Positions 1-8,073 of a stretch of DNA of 64,000 bases are shown here, piece by piece; the stretch's first letter is position 1, and each line of letters begins with the position of its first letter. This DNA comes from Sphingomonas oryzagri (lineage in GTDB: Bacteria; Pseudomonadota; Alphaproteobacteria; Sphingomonadales; Sphingomonadaceae). The notes below the pieces were generated by a model. That model had not been told where the DNA came from. It did no database searches and saw nothing but the letters and a program-made list of their open reading frames with translations. The stretch is from assembly GCF_029906645.1 (NCBI RefSeq), contig NZ_JARYGZ010000004.1, positions 1-64,000 on the forward strand. Direction: 5' to 3'. The translations under genes were made by a program, and so were the position numbers.

Positions 1-2133
1 CAGCATGAGGCGGAACTGGCGCGCGCCACCATCGCAAGGGAAGCGGCCGAGGCGGAGGCGGCGTCCGCAGCGGAGGCGATCGTCGCGGCGGAGGCGCGGC
101 GCGTCGCGGCGCTCGGCGAGCGCGACGCGGCGCAGGCGGCGCTGGCGGCGGCGCGGGCCGATCTCGCCTCGCTCGAATCGGAGGCGGCGGCGCTGGCGCG
201 CTCGCTGCCCAAGCGCGACGGGCGTGGCAAGGCTATCGACCGGATCAGCGCGGCGCCCGGCTACGAGCGCGCTCTGGCGGCCGCGCTGGGCGACGATCTC
301 GAAGCGCCGATCGGCGAGGGCGCCGTGCGCTGGGCGGGCGCCGATGCGGCGGGCGATCCCGCTCTGCCCAAGGGCTGCGTGGCGCTGTCCGATCATGTCG
401 AGGCGCCGGCCGAGCTGGCGCGTCGGCTGGCGCAGATCGGCGTGGTCGATGCCGATGACGGATCGATCAGGCTCGGCGTGGGCCAGCGGCTCGTCACGCG
501 CGATGGACGGCTGCGGCGCTGGGACGGTTTCGTCGCCGAGGATCGTGGCGCTGCGGCGGCCGAAGGGCTGATCCGCCGCAATCGTCTGACCGAGATCGAA
601 GGTCAGCTGGCACCCGCGCGCGATGCCGTTGCTGCGGCGGATCGCGCGCTTGCGACGGTGGCAGCGACGCTCGATGCTGCGCAACGCGACGGCCAGGCTG
701 CACGTTCGACACAAGCGGCGGCGGAGCGCCGCGCCCGCGACGAGGCGATGGTCGAGGGCCGCGCGCGCGTCGCGATCGAGCGGGTGGAATCGCGCCGCGC
801 CGAACTGGCCGAGCGCGCGAAAGGTGCAGCATCCGAGCGCGACGATGCTGCGCGGGAGGTGCAGCAGGCCGAGCAGACGGTACTCGCCTTGCCCGATGGT
901 GCCGAGACTGCCCGCGCCGTCGCCGCGCAGCGTGCCGCGACCGATCAGGCGCGCGCGCAGGTCGGCCAATATCGCCTCGACCTCGCTGCGCTCGATCGCG
1001 GGTTGTCCGCCGATCGCGACCGTGCTGCCTCCGCCCGTGCCGAGGCCAAAAGCTGGAACGCGCGCGCAGGGGACGCCGCCAAGCGTATCAAGGAAATGAC
1101 GGCGCGTGCCGGAGCGGCGGCGGACGAGGCGGAGATGCTCGCGCCAGCGCCGAAGCAGGTCGAGGCGCGCATCGCCGCCGCCGAGACCGAGCGTGCCGAC
1201 GCCGCCAAGACCGGCGAGACCACCGCGCTCGCCGAGCGCGAGGCGGAGCAATTGCTGCGCGAGGCCGAGCGCGTCGCGGGCGATGCCGGCGAGGCGGCGG
1301 CCTCCGCGCGCGAGGCCCGCGCCACCGCCGTCGCCCGCCACGAAAATCACGAGCAGCGCCGCGTCGAGATGGGCCGGATTGCCGGCGAGCGTTTCCAGTG
1401 CCCGGCGCCGGTATTACCCGAGAAAGCCGGCTTCGATGCGAAGGAGGTCGGCGAGGCCGGCGCAGAATCCGCGCGGTTCGACCGGCTCAATCTCGATCGC
1501 GAGCGTATCGGCCCGGTCAACCTCGTTGCCGAGCAGGAACTCGGCGAACTCGACAGCGAACGCACCACGCAGGCGGCGCAGCGCGACGAGCTGGCCGAGG
1601 CCGTCTCCCGCCTGCGCGGATCGATCGGCAGTCTCAACCGCGAGGGGCGCGCGCGGTTGCTTGCGGCGTTCGAGGCGGTGGACGGCCATTTCCGCCGGCT
1701 CTTCACGCGCCTGTTCGCGGGCGGCGAGGCGCATCTCGCGCTGATCGACAGCGACGATCCGCTGGAGGCCGGGCTGGAGATCATGGCCCAGCCGCCGGGC
1801 AAGAAGCTTGCCTCGCTGACTCTCCTGTCCGGCGGCGAGCAGGCGTTGACGGCAGTCGCGCTGATCTTCGCTTTGTTCCTCACCAACCCGGCGCCGATCT
1901 GCGTGCTCGACGAGGTCGACGCACCGCTAGACGATGCCAATATCGAGCGCTTCTGCGATCTGCTCGACCAGATGACGCAGGAGACCGACACACGCTACCT
2001 CGTCGTCACCCACAATGCGGTGAGCATGGCGCGGATGCACCGGCTGTTCGGCGTGACGATGGTGGAGCGCGGCGTCAGCCGGCTGGTTTCGGTCGATCTC
2101 GGCGGCGCGGAATCGCTGCTCGCGGCCGAATAA
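1..2133 (+). CDS. smc: Chromosome segregation ATPase SMC, C-terminal part (5' end outside window)
   Basis: SMC proteins dimerise through a hinge and use an ABC-type ATPase head to organise and segregate the chromosome. The frame is open from base 1, so the N-terminal Walker A head and first coiled-coil arm lie upstream of the window. What is visible: the end of an Ala/Glu/Arg-rich coiled coil, a hinge-like segment (APGYERALAAALGDDLEAPI, bases about 265-324), a long second coiled coil, the conserved IGPVN segment near base 1507, the ABC signature LLSGGEQ near 1826, and Walker B with the D-loop (CVLDEVDAPLDD) near 1900-1935. About 710 residues are present of the roughly 1150 expected. No frameshift is seen. 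The family call is firm. Confidence 0.95.
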   Translation, partial: QHEAELARATIAREAAEAEAASAAEAIVAAEARRVAALGERDAAQAALAAARADLASLESEAAALARSLPKRDGRGKAIDRISAAPGYERALAAALGDDLEAPIGEGAVRWAGADAAGDPALPKGCVALSDHVEAPAELARRLAQIGVVDADDGSIRLGVGQRLVTRDGRLRRWDGFVAEDRGAAAAEGLIRRNRLTEIEGQLAPARDAVAAADRALATVAATLDAAQRDGQAARSTQAAAERRARDEAMVEGRARVAIERVESRRAELAERAKGAASERDDAAREVQQAEQTVLALPDGAETARAVAAQRAATDQARAQVGQYRLDLAALDRGLSADRDRAASARAEAKSWNARAGDAAKRIKEMTARAGAAADEAEMLAPAPKQVEARIAAAETERADAAKTGETTALAEREAEQLLREAERVAGDAGEAAASAREARATAVARHENHEQRRVEMGRIAGERFQCPAPVLPEKAGFDAKEVGEAGAESARFDRLNLDRERIGPVNLVAEQELGELDSERTTQAAQRDELAEAVSRLRGSIGSLNREGRARLLAAFEAVDGHFRRLFTRLFAGGEAHLALIDSDDPLEAGLEIMAQPPGKKLASLTLLSGGEQALTAVALIFALFLTNPAPICVLDEVDAPLDDANIERFCDLLDQMTQETDTRYLVVTHNAVSMARMHRLFGVTMVERGVSRLVSVDLGGAESLLAAE

Positions 2134-2231
2134 ACATACGTTACGAAAAATACATCGACTGAAATCCGCATTCTGTGCGTTCAAGAATTGTCCGGCCCGT
2201 ATTTGCCGGTCCTGTCATGGAAGAGGATAAG

Positions 2232-2495
2232 ATGAAAAGGATCCTTCTGGCCGCGCTCGCAACGGGCGCCATGATCGCCGCCGTTACTCCCGCCGACGCA
2301 CGCCAGGGCTGCGGTCCGGGCGGCCATCGCGGCTATTACGGCCATTGCCGCCCGAACATGGGGCCGGGGCCGGCGGTCGTGGCGCCGGACGGTGCACTCG
2401 TGATCGGCACCTATTATCCGCATCACGGCTATTGGGATGGCCATCGCTACTGGGCACACCGCGACCGCTGGCACGGCGGCTGGCGGTATCGCTGA
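2232..2495 (+). CDS. Small secreted Gly/His/Tyr-rich protein (GCG_CRPN-type)
   Basis: An 87-residue protein with a Sec signal peptide (MKRILLAALATGAMIAAVTP, cleavage near ADA-R) and a short mature part rich in Gly, His, Tyr and Trp. The mature N-terminus carries GCGPGGHRG followed by CRPN, the paired-cysteine signature NCBI calls GCG_CRPN. No function is established for this family. The His content could suit metal binding, which is inference. The ATG at 2232 follows GAGGATAAG and opens directly into the signal peptide, so it is preferred to an in-frame start at 2175. It lies 98 bp after smc and converges with udgX, with 3 bp between the stops. Confidence 0.7.
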   Translation: MKRILLAALATGAMIAAVTPADARQGCGPGGHRGYYGHCRPNMGPGPAVVAPDGALVIGTYYPHHGYWDGHRYWAHRDRWHGGWRYR

Positions 2496-2498
2496 ACC

Positions 2499-3911
2499 CT
2501 ATCCGGCGAGCGCCTTCGCGCGCTCGCCGACTTTCCTGAGATCGTCCACGAAGCGCGCATATTCCTCCGCCCTGCGATCCTCGTCGGGGAGCCGCAGCAG
2601 GAAGCTCGGGTGGACGGTGATCCAGCCTTCCGATCCATCGTCCAGCGCGATCGGCGCGCCGCGCGCCTTCGCAATCGTCATCGCCTTGCCGAACAGCGAG
2701 TGCGCCGCCGTCGCGCCGAGCGCGACCGTCACCTTCGGCCGCACGATCGCGCGCTCCTGATCGATCCACCAGTGGCACGCCTCGATTTCTCCGGTATTGG
2801 GCTTGGCATGGATGCGGCGTTTGCCGCGCGGCTCGAACTTGAAATGCTTGACCGCGTTGGAGACGTAGGCGGTGGCGCGATCGACGCCGGCCTCGGCCAG
2901 CGCGCGATCGAAGAGCTGCCCGGCGGGGCCGACGAAGGGCTTGCCCGCCAGATCCTCCTGATCGCCCGGCTGCTCCCCGATGAAGAGCAAGGCGGCATCC
3001 GCCGGCCCCTCACCGAACACCGTCTGTGTCGCCGGCTGCCAGAGCGGGCAGCGCCGACAATGCGCCGCTTCCTCGCGCAGCGCGGCGAGCGCGGCCTGCG
3101 CGTTGCCGCCCGGTCCGGTACGTTTCGCCTGCGTCGCCACCATCTCCGTCTCCCGCGCCTGCGCGCCCGCGATCAGGCTGGGGACCAGCGCCGTCTCGGG
3201 CATGTTCTTCCAGTATTTCTTGGGCATCTCCTTCAGCATCGCGTGCGTCTTCAGGCGCGCCGGATTGAAGATCGAGGCGTAATAGGTCTTCCACACCTCC
3301 TCGGTCGGGTCGCCGTCGGGGGCGTCTGCTTTCGATGCGCCGGGGCCTTGCGCGAGCCGCTCGCCGTCCCAGTGGATCGAAACGTCGGGCGTCAGGATCG
3401 ACCAGCGCATGTTGGCGAAGCGGCGCTGGAAGAAGCCGGCATTGGCGCGCACGATATGATGCTCTGGCTCGAACCAGGCGACGAAGCGGGCCACGCCGTC
3501 GTCGTCCGCCACCTCGCGGAAGCGCAGGAAGGCGCGCATCTTGTGGATGTCGCGGCGCACCGCCTTGGCCATCTCCTCCAGCCGGCGACGGAGCGGATCG
3601 GTCTCGTCCTCGATCCGGCGCGGCTCGTCACGCAGGCGCAGCAGCATCGTGTAGAGCAGGCCGAAGCGCTCCGGATCGCGATGCAGGATCACCGTCTCGG
3701 CGAGCGTCACGAACGGGCGTGGCACGGAGAAGGCGGCGCCGGCGGGGGCGGGGGGCAGCGGCGGCTCCGTCGCGCCGGCGAAGAGATCGGTCAGCTGGTC
3801 GCCCACCTGCCAGTGCAGCCCTTCCGGCGGTATATCGAGCCGGGCGGCGGCGCGGGCAGCGGCGCGCCACCCGTCGAAATCATCCTCCGCGGCTAACCGG
3901 ACCAGTGGCAC
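2499..3911 (-). CDS. udgX: DUF4130-UdgX fusion: uracil-DNA-binding/crosslinking repair protein
   Basis: A 470-residue two-domain protein. Residues about 1-250 match the TIGR03915/DUF4130 family, ending in the typical MPKKYWKNMPE segment. Residues about 275-470 are a UdgX-type family 4-like uracil-DNA glycosylase. Visible motifs are the CRRC cysteine pair, GEQPGDQED (motif A), NAVKHF, and the UdgX-specific KRRIH loop. In characterised UdgX the loop His captures the sugar after uracil removal and gives a covalent protein-DNA adduct. Stand-alone UdgX is about 210 residues, so this is the fused form. DUF4130 proteins are usually paired with the TIGR03916 radical SAM protein, found here two genes upstream on the same strand. 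The role in uracil repair is from family knowledge. The DUF4130 role is unknown. Confidence 0.9.
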   Translation of the reverse strand: MPLVRLAAEDDFDGWRAAARAAARLDIPPEGLHWQVGDQLTDLFAGATEPPLPPAPAGAAFSVPRPFVTLAETVILHRDPERFGLLYTMLLRLRDEPRRIEDETDPLRRRLEEMAKAVRRDIHKMRAFLRFREVADDDGVARFVAWFEPEHHIVRANAGFFQRRFANMRWSILTPDVSIHWDGERLAQGPGASKADAPDGDPTEEVWKTYYASIFNPARLKTHAMLKEMPKKYWKNMPETALVPSLIAGAQARETEMVATQAKRTGPGGNAQAALAALREEAAHCRRCPLWQPATQTVFGEGPADAALLFIGEQPGDQEDLAGKPFVGPAGQLFDRALAEAGVDRATAYVSNAVKHFKFEPRGKRRIHAKPNTGEIEACHWWIDQERAIVRPKVTVALGATAAHSLFGKAMTIAKARGAPIALDDGSEGWITVHPSFLLRLPDEDRRAEEYARFVDDLRKVGERAKALAG

Positions 3912-3929
3912 GCATCACCCTCATAATCC

Positions 3930-4637
3930 TCAGCGGAATGCCGAAGCGTTCAGCAACAACGCCTGGGAGCGGCTGATCGACCGCACGATCCGCGACCAGA
4001 CGATCGTCAGCGCGACAGCAATCGCACCCGATGCGACCAGACCCCAGGAGATCAGTTCGACGCCATCGATGCCCGGATCGATGCGCGGCCCCATGCTGGC
4101 GAAGTAATCGACGAAATTGAGACCGAGCCACAGGCCCCACCAGACGCGCAGCATCGTCGGCACCGCCACGTGAGGCCAATCCGCCGGATTGACCGTCACC
4201 TGCCATGCTTCCTTGATCCCCTCGAACGGCCGGAACAGGCAGGCTACGGGAATGAAGAACCAGCCGACCGACCATCCGGGTGTCACCGAAACGCCCTCTC
4301 CGATGACCCGCGTCACCTTCACCATCCGGTAGATCCAGCAGCAACCGATTGCGGCGGATATGACGAAAGCGATCAGCGATAGCGACGACAAGGCCGCCTG
4401 CGCCTGCACGAGCGTCACGGCGGTGGATGACAAGGGGGCCGAATCGAGCCGGAAATCGGCAGGAAGCCGATGGAGAGCCAGCGCGCAGGACAGAGCGATG
4501 ATGGCGCCGATCACCTTTGTCACGACCCAGACAAAAGCCCAGATCACAGCGTGGCGGCCTAGCGCCACCGCATCCCGCACACCATCCATGTCGTCCATCC
4601 CCTGCTGTCCCCGGCGATACGGTGACGACCCGGCCAT
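3930..4637 (-). CDS. DUF4328 multi-pass membrane protein
   Basis: About 235 residues with four to five hydrophobic segments and the DUF4328 features W-x-VGWFFIPVACLFRPF (roughly residues 145-160) and WWGLWLGLNFVDY. DUF4328 proteins are integral membrane proteins of unknown function. The gene sits 15 bp after the radical SAM gene and 18 bp before udgX, so it is probably co-transcribed and interrupts the usual pairing of these two repair genes. The start is uncertain. ATG at 4637 is the longest; ATG at 4589 has a better spaced AGGGG and would give a 219-residue product. Nothing in the protein suggests DNA repair. Confidence 0.75.
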   Translation of the reverse strand: MAGSSPYRRGQQGMDDMDGVRDAVALGRHAVIWAFVWVVTKVIGAIIALSCALALHRLPADFRLDSAPLSSTAVTLVQAQAALSSLSLIAFVISAAIGCCWIYRMVKVTRVIGEGVSVTPGWSVGWFFIPVACLFRPFEGIKEAWQVTVNPADWPHVAVPTMLRVWWGLWLGLNFVDYFASMGPRIDPGIDGVELISWGLVASGAIAVALTIVWSRIVRSISRSQALLLNASAFR

Positions 4638-4652
4638 GCGCTGTCCAGCCGC

Positions 4653-5897
4653 CTAGGCCGCGAACAGTTCCAGCTGCTCCCGCTTCGGGCGGGCGACCGG
4701 CGCCGCAACCTCGCCGAGCGTCGTCGGCCGCCAGTCCTCGGCGATCAGGAACGGGCGCAGCTTCGCGATCGAGCGGGTGAGCCGGGCGACGTCCTCCAGC
4801 CGCAGGCGTCGCCAGCGGCGCGCGGTGAGGATGCCGTCCACTGCCTTGGGGCCGAGGCCGGGCACGCGCAGCAGCGCCTCGCGCGGGGCGCGGTTGACGT
4901 CCACCGGGAAGGCCTCGCGGAACCTGAGCGCCCAGGCGAGCTTGGGATCGATGTCGAGCGGCAGCATCCCAGTCGCGGGATCGGCGGCGGCGGCGACCTC
5001 TCCCGGTGCGAAGCCGTAGAAGCGCATCATCCAGTCGGACTGGTAGAGCCTGTGTTCGCGCATCAGCGGCGGGCGCTTGAGCGGCAGCACCGCGCTGGCA
5101 TCGGGGATCGGGCTGAACGCCGAATAATAGACCCGACGCAGCTGATAGCGATCATAGAGCGTACTGGCGCGCGCCACGATGTCGCGGTCGGTCGCCGCAT
5201 CCGCGCCGACGATCATCTGGGTGGACTGGCCGGCGGGTGCGAAGCCGGGCGCCGCCCTGTAGCGTTTCTTCGCGTCGCGCCCGTCTTCGATACCGTGACG
5301 CAGGGCGCCCATCGCGCCTTCGATCCGCGTCGCCGACTTTTCGGGCGCGAGACGCTCGAGGCCCGCGACGGTCGGCAGCTCGACGTTGATCGACAGGCGA
5401 TCGGCATGACGCCCGGCCAGTTCCAGCAGCTTCGGATCGGCATCCGGGATCGTCTTGAGGTGGATGTAGCCGCGAAAGCCGTGATCCTCGCGCAGCGACC
5501 GCGCCACCTCGACGATCTGCTCCATCGTGTAATCGGACGAGCGGATGATGCCGGAGGAAAGGAACAACCCCTCGATATAATTGCGCCGGTAGAAGGAGAG
5601 GGTGAGCTGCACGACCTCCTCCGCCGTGAAGCGCGCGCGCCGGACGTTCGAGCTCTTGCGGTTGATGCAGTAATGACAGTCGAAAATGCAGCTGTTGGTC
5701 AGCAGGATCTTGAGCAGAGAAATGCAGCGGCCGTCCGGCGCATAGGCATGGCAGATGCCCATCCCCTCCGTCGATCCGATGCCGCCTTTCTTGCCCGCCG
5801 AATCGCGTTTGGCGGTGCCGGAGGATGCGCAGGAGGCATCGTATTTCGCCGCATCGGCGAGGATCGCCAGCTTGGCCTGGATATCGAGCTGCGCCAT
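4653..5897 (-). CDS. Putative DNA modification/repair radical SAM protein (TIGR03916-like)
   Basis: A 414-residue radical SAM enzyme. The cluster-binding motif CX3CX2C reads CIFDCHYC near residue 73, preceded by another Cys pair in CHAYAPDGRC. The barrel follows (FLSSGI, HLKTIP). Near residues 330-375 there is a helix-hairpin-helix DNA-binding segment (VNRAPREALLRVPGLGPKA). The protein ends in KREQLELFAA. QLELF fits the bacterial beta-clamp-binding pentapeptide consensus QL(S/D)LF, so recruitment to the sliding clamp is inferred. Members of this family are found with DUF4130/UdgX genes, as here, and are annotated as DNA modification or repair enzymes without a proven reaction. It is the first gene of the minus-strand set ending at udgX. 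Confidence 0.88.
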   Translation of the reverse strand: MAQLDIQAKLAILADAAKYDASCASSGTAKRDSAGKKGGIGSTEGMGICHAYAPDGRCISLLKILLTNSCIFDCHYCINRKSSNVRRARFTAEEVVQLTLSFYRRNYIEGLFLSSGIIRSSDYTMEQIVEVARSLREDHGFRGYIHLKTIPDADPKLLELAGRHADRLSINVELPTVAGLERLAPEKSATRIEGAMGALRHGIEDGRDAKKRYRAAPGFAPAGQSTQMIVGADAATDRDIVARASTLYDRYQLRRVYYSAFSPIPDASAVLPLKRPPLMREHRLYQSDWMMRFYGFAPGEVAAAADPATGMLPLDIDPKLAWALRFREAFPVDVNRAPREALLRVPGLGPKAVDGILTARRWRRLRLEDVARLTRSIAKLRPFLIAEDWRPTTLGEVAAPVARPKREQLELFAA

Positions 5898-5944
5898 GTG
5901 TTCATTCTATGTTCCCATGGCGTCGGGTGCAAGTGCCTGAAATA

Positions 5945-6445
5945 TCAATATTGAGGATTGCCGTCCGCCTGATCCTGCTTCTGCTGTTGTTGCATACGCC
6001 GTTCGGCCGCGGCCTGGTTGACGAAGCTCTGGTAACAGCCGGTCTGGCCGCCGCTGCCCACGGCCGAGCACGTGTCCGGCAGGCCCGCGGCGAAGCGGCT
6101 GGCGTCGTCCACGCTGCGGACCTTGTTGCCCCATGCGTTGCTCGGCGCGTTTTCGCCCTTCTTGCCGCGGAAGCGCTTGGGGATGCGATAGCGCTCGCTT
6201 TCCGGCTCGCGCGCGCAGACCACGATCTCGTCATTCTTGCCCTGCGGGCAGGGATCGTCGCCGTAGACGACGATCGAGACGGTCTTGGCGTCGTTGTCGA
6301 CCGGCTGCGCGGCGGCGGTCTGCGTGGGCGCGGGCGGCTCGGCCCGTGCCGCGATCGGCAGCGCCCATGCGGCGAGCAGCAGGCCCATCAGGAATCCGGC
6401 CGCGGCGACGGCCAGCGATCGGATGGTGGTAAGCGCGGTCGTCAT
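5945..6445 (-). CDS. Secreted or periplasmic protein of unknown function, ERYRIPK family (copy 1)
   Basis: A 166-residue protein with an N-terminal signal or anchor segment (residues about 10-35, ending IAARA-E). The mature part contains a cysteine pair in DDPCPQGKNDEIVVCAREPE and the string ERYRIPKRFRG, then two further cysteines (LPDTC and TGC) and a Gln-rich tail. The neighbour at 6537-6947 has the same core (CP...IVVCRRHPETERYRIPK), so the two are tandem paralogues. I do not know a function. Four conserved cysteines suggest two disulfides in the periplasm. ATG at 6445 follows GAGG with 5-nt spacing and is preferred to GTG at 6472. Confidence 0.65.
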   Translation of the reverse strand: MTTALTTIRSLAVAAAGFLMGLLLAAWALPIAARAEPPAPTQTAAAQPVDNDAKTVSIVVYGDDPCPQGKNDEIVVCAREPESERYRIPKRFRGKKGENAPSNAWGNKVRSVDDASRFAAGLPDTCSAVGSGGQTGCYQSFVNQAAAERRMQQQQKQDQADGNPQY

Positions 6446-6536
6446 CGGGACCTCGAATGTCGAAAGGGTCACGTAGCCAAGCCCGTTACAGGCTTTCGCG
6501 GTGCTGAACGAGCGGGTCGCGCGACAAGCGGCGCGA

Positions 6537-6947
6537 TCAGGGAATGTCTTCTTCGGCCTTCTTCTGCGCGCGCTGTTGCGCCTTCCAGTTGTCGATCTGG
6601 GACTTGGTGCAGCCGGCGTTGACGCCCGCGCCGATCGCGTTGCAGCTCTGGATCTGCACGCCGGTGCCGCCGGTGGTGTTGACCGCGCTCAGCGCGTTGG
6701 TGTTGCCGCCGGCCGCCTGCGGCTCGGGCTCGCTGTCGCGCAGATCCTTGGGGATACGGTAGCGCTCGGTTTCGGGGTGGCGGCGGCAGACGACGATCTG
6801 CTGGCCGCCGCTGCTCGGGCACTTCTCGTTGCCATAGATGTCGATCACGCGGTCCGCGCTGATCTGGGCGAGGGCGGGCATCGGCGCCGCGATCTGGATG
6901 CCGGTCGCGCCGGACAGGGCGAGGGTAAGGATAAGCAGCCTGCGCAT
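6537..6947 (-). CDS. Secreted or periplasmic protein of unknown function, ERYRIPK family (copy 2)
   Basis: A 136-residue paralogue of the gene at 5945-6445. It has a signal peptide (MRRLLILTLALSGATG to about PALAQ), then NEKCPSSGGQQIVVCRRHPE and ERYRIPKDLRDSE. The C-terminal half has two more cysteines (QSCNAIG and AGCTKSQ) and a charged helix. The pattern C-P-x(n)-IVVC-R-x-PE-(S/T)ERYRIPK is common to both copies. Function is not recognised. ATG at 6947 is one codon downstream of an in-frame GTG at 6950; GGGGAATCC precedes both. It lies 91 bp upstream of copy 1 on the same strand, so the pair may be one transcript. Confidence 0.65.
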   Translation of the reverse strand: MRRLLILTLALSGATGIQIAAPMPALAQISADRVIDIYGNEKCPSSGGQQIVVCRRHPETERYRIPKDLRDSEPEPQAAGGNTNALSAVNTTGGTGVQIQSCNAIGAGVNAGCTKSQIDNWKAQQRAQKKAEEDIP

Positions 6948-7083
6948 CACGGATTCCCCGATCGGAGCTTCAATCTAGCAACGCATGACTAGGTGGGACG
7001 GTTCTGGCAAGCGTCAAGGGAGGCGGCGCGCGCCAGTCGCGATATGAGGCAGGGCGGCATCACGCCGCGGTGGCGGCGTCGCG

Positions 7084-7599
7084 TCAGATCCGCTTCGACA
7101 GCCCGATCGCGGCGCGGCAGCCCAGCCGGATCGCGGCGGAGAGGATGGGGTAGGCGGGCGCGCGCTCGGCACCTTCCGCGATCGCGGTCTCGCGATGCTC
7201 GACCTCTTCGGCCTGGAACTCGGCTATCGTCGCGGAAAGCTCGGGATCGGTGGTGCCGAGCTGCTCCAGCTGCTCGGCATAATGGAGGTCGATCTCGGTC
7301 TCGATCGCGGCGGTGCAGGCCATCGCCGCCTCGGGCGAAATCAGCGCGGTCGCAGCACCCAGCAGGAAGCCGGCCTTGTCCCACAGGGGCGCGAGCAGGG
7401 TGGGACGCACGCCGCGTTCCGCCACGATGCGATCGAACACCTGCCGGTGCCGTTCCTCCTGCGCCGCCATGCGCGCGATCGGGCGCGCCGCCTCGGACCG
7501 CGTGCCGAGCACCGCGAGCTGGCCCGCATAGATGCGCGTCGCGCCGAACTCGCCGGCCTGATCGACGCGGATCATCGATCGGGTATCGGGGTCGCTCAC
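7084..7599 (-). CDS. coq7: Demethoxyubiquinone hydroxylase Coq7
   Basis: A 171-residue di-iron carboxylate hydroxylase that adds the penultimate ring hydroxyl in ubiquinone biosynthesis at the inner membrane. The iron ligands are visible: Glu in DQAGEFGATRIYAG, AQEERHRQVF (ExxH), IETEIDLHYAEQL, and EEVEHRE (ExxH). Length matches bacterial Coq7. I chose GTG at 7599 because GTGA overlaps the dsbB stop by 4 bp, the pattern of translational coupling. An ATG at 7575 would shorten the protein by eight residues. The order S41 peptidase, dsbB, coq7 looks like one minus-strand operon linking disulfide formation, which passes electrons to quinone, with quinone synthesis. Confidence 0.93.
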   Translation of the reverse strand: MSDPDTRSMIRVDQAGEFGATRIYAGQLAVLGTRSEAARPIARMAAQEERHRQVFDRIVAERGVRPTLLAPLWDKAGFLLGAATALISPEAAMACTAAIETEIDLHYAEQLEQLGTTDPELSATIAEFQAEEVEHRETAIAEGAERAPAYPILSAAIRLGCRAAIGLSKRI

Positions 7600-8063
7600 C
7601 GGGCAGGCTTCCGCGAGGCCAGCGCCGCCACGATCAGACCGCCGACGATCGAGAAGATCGCGTTGAAACCGGCGAGGCTGATGCCGCCCAGCTTCCACTG
7701 CGGCACATCGCACATCACCACCGGCGCCTTCATCAGATCGGCGATCGAGGTGAAGTGGTTGCCGGTGCAGCGCGTCGGGCCGGTCCACCAATGATATTCG
7801 ACGCCCGCGTGATAGACGCCCAGCCCGCCCGAGACGAGGATCGCCAGCGCGGCGAGCAGAGTGAAAGCGCGCGAGGCCGACGGATTGCCGCGCAGCGCGA
7901 TGGCGATAAGCGCCAGCACGATCGCGGCGACATGCGGCCAGCGCTGCCACATGCACATCTCGCACGGCACGAGGCCTCCGAACACCTGCGATCCGATCGC
8001 CCCCCACAGGAGCGCGTTGGGCAGAAGAATCGCGATCAGCCGCGCGCGCGACAGGTTGGTCAT
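7596..8063 (-). CDS. dsbB: Disulfide bond formation protein DsbB
   Basis: A 155-residue inner-membrane protein with four hydrophobic segments. DsbB reoxidises DsbA and passes electrons to ubiquinone. The first periplasmic cysteine pair is in VPCEMCMWQRWPH, with the conserved Trp-Gln-Arg-Trp next to it. The second pair is split between PTRCTGN and VVMCDVPQ. This matches the two redox pairs required for activity. It lies 10 bp after the S41 peptidase gene and overlaps coq7 by 4 bp. No dsbA gene is seen in this window. Confidence 0.92.
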   Translation of the reverse strand: MTNLSRARLIAILLPNALLWGAIGSQVFGGLVPCEMCMWQRWPHVAAIVLALIAIALRGNPSASRAFTLLAALAILVSGGLGVYHAGVEYHWWTGPTRCTGNHFTSIADLMKAPVVMCDVPQWKLGGISLAGFNAIFSIVGGLIVAALASRKPAR

Positions 8064-8073
8064 GGCCGGCCGA

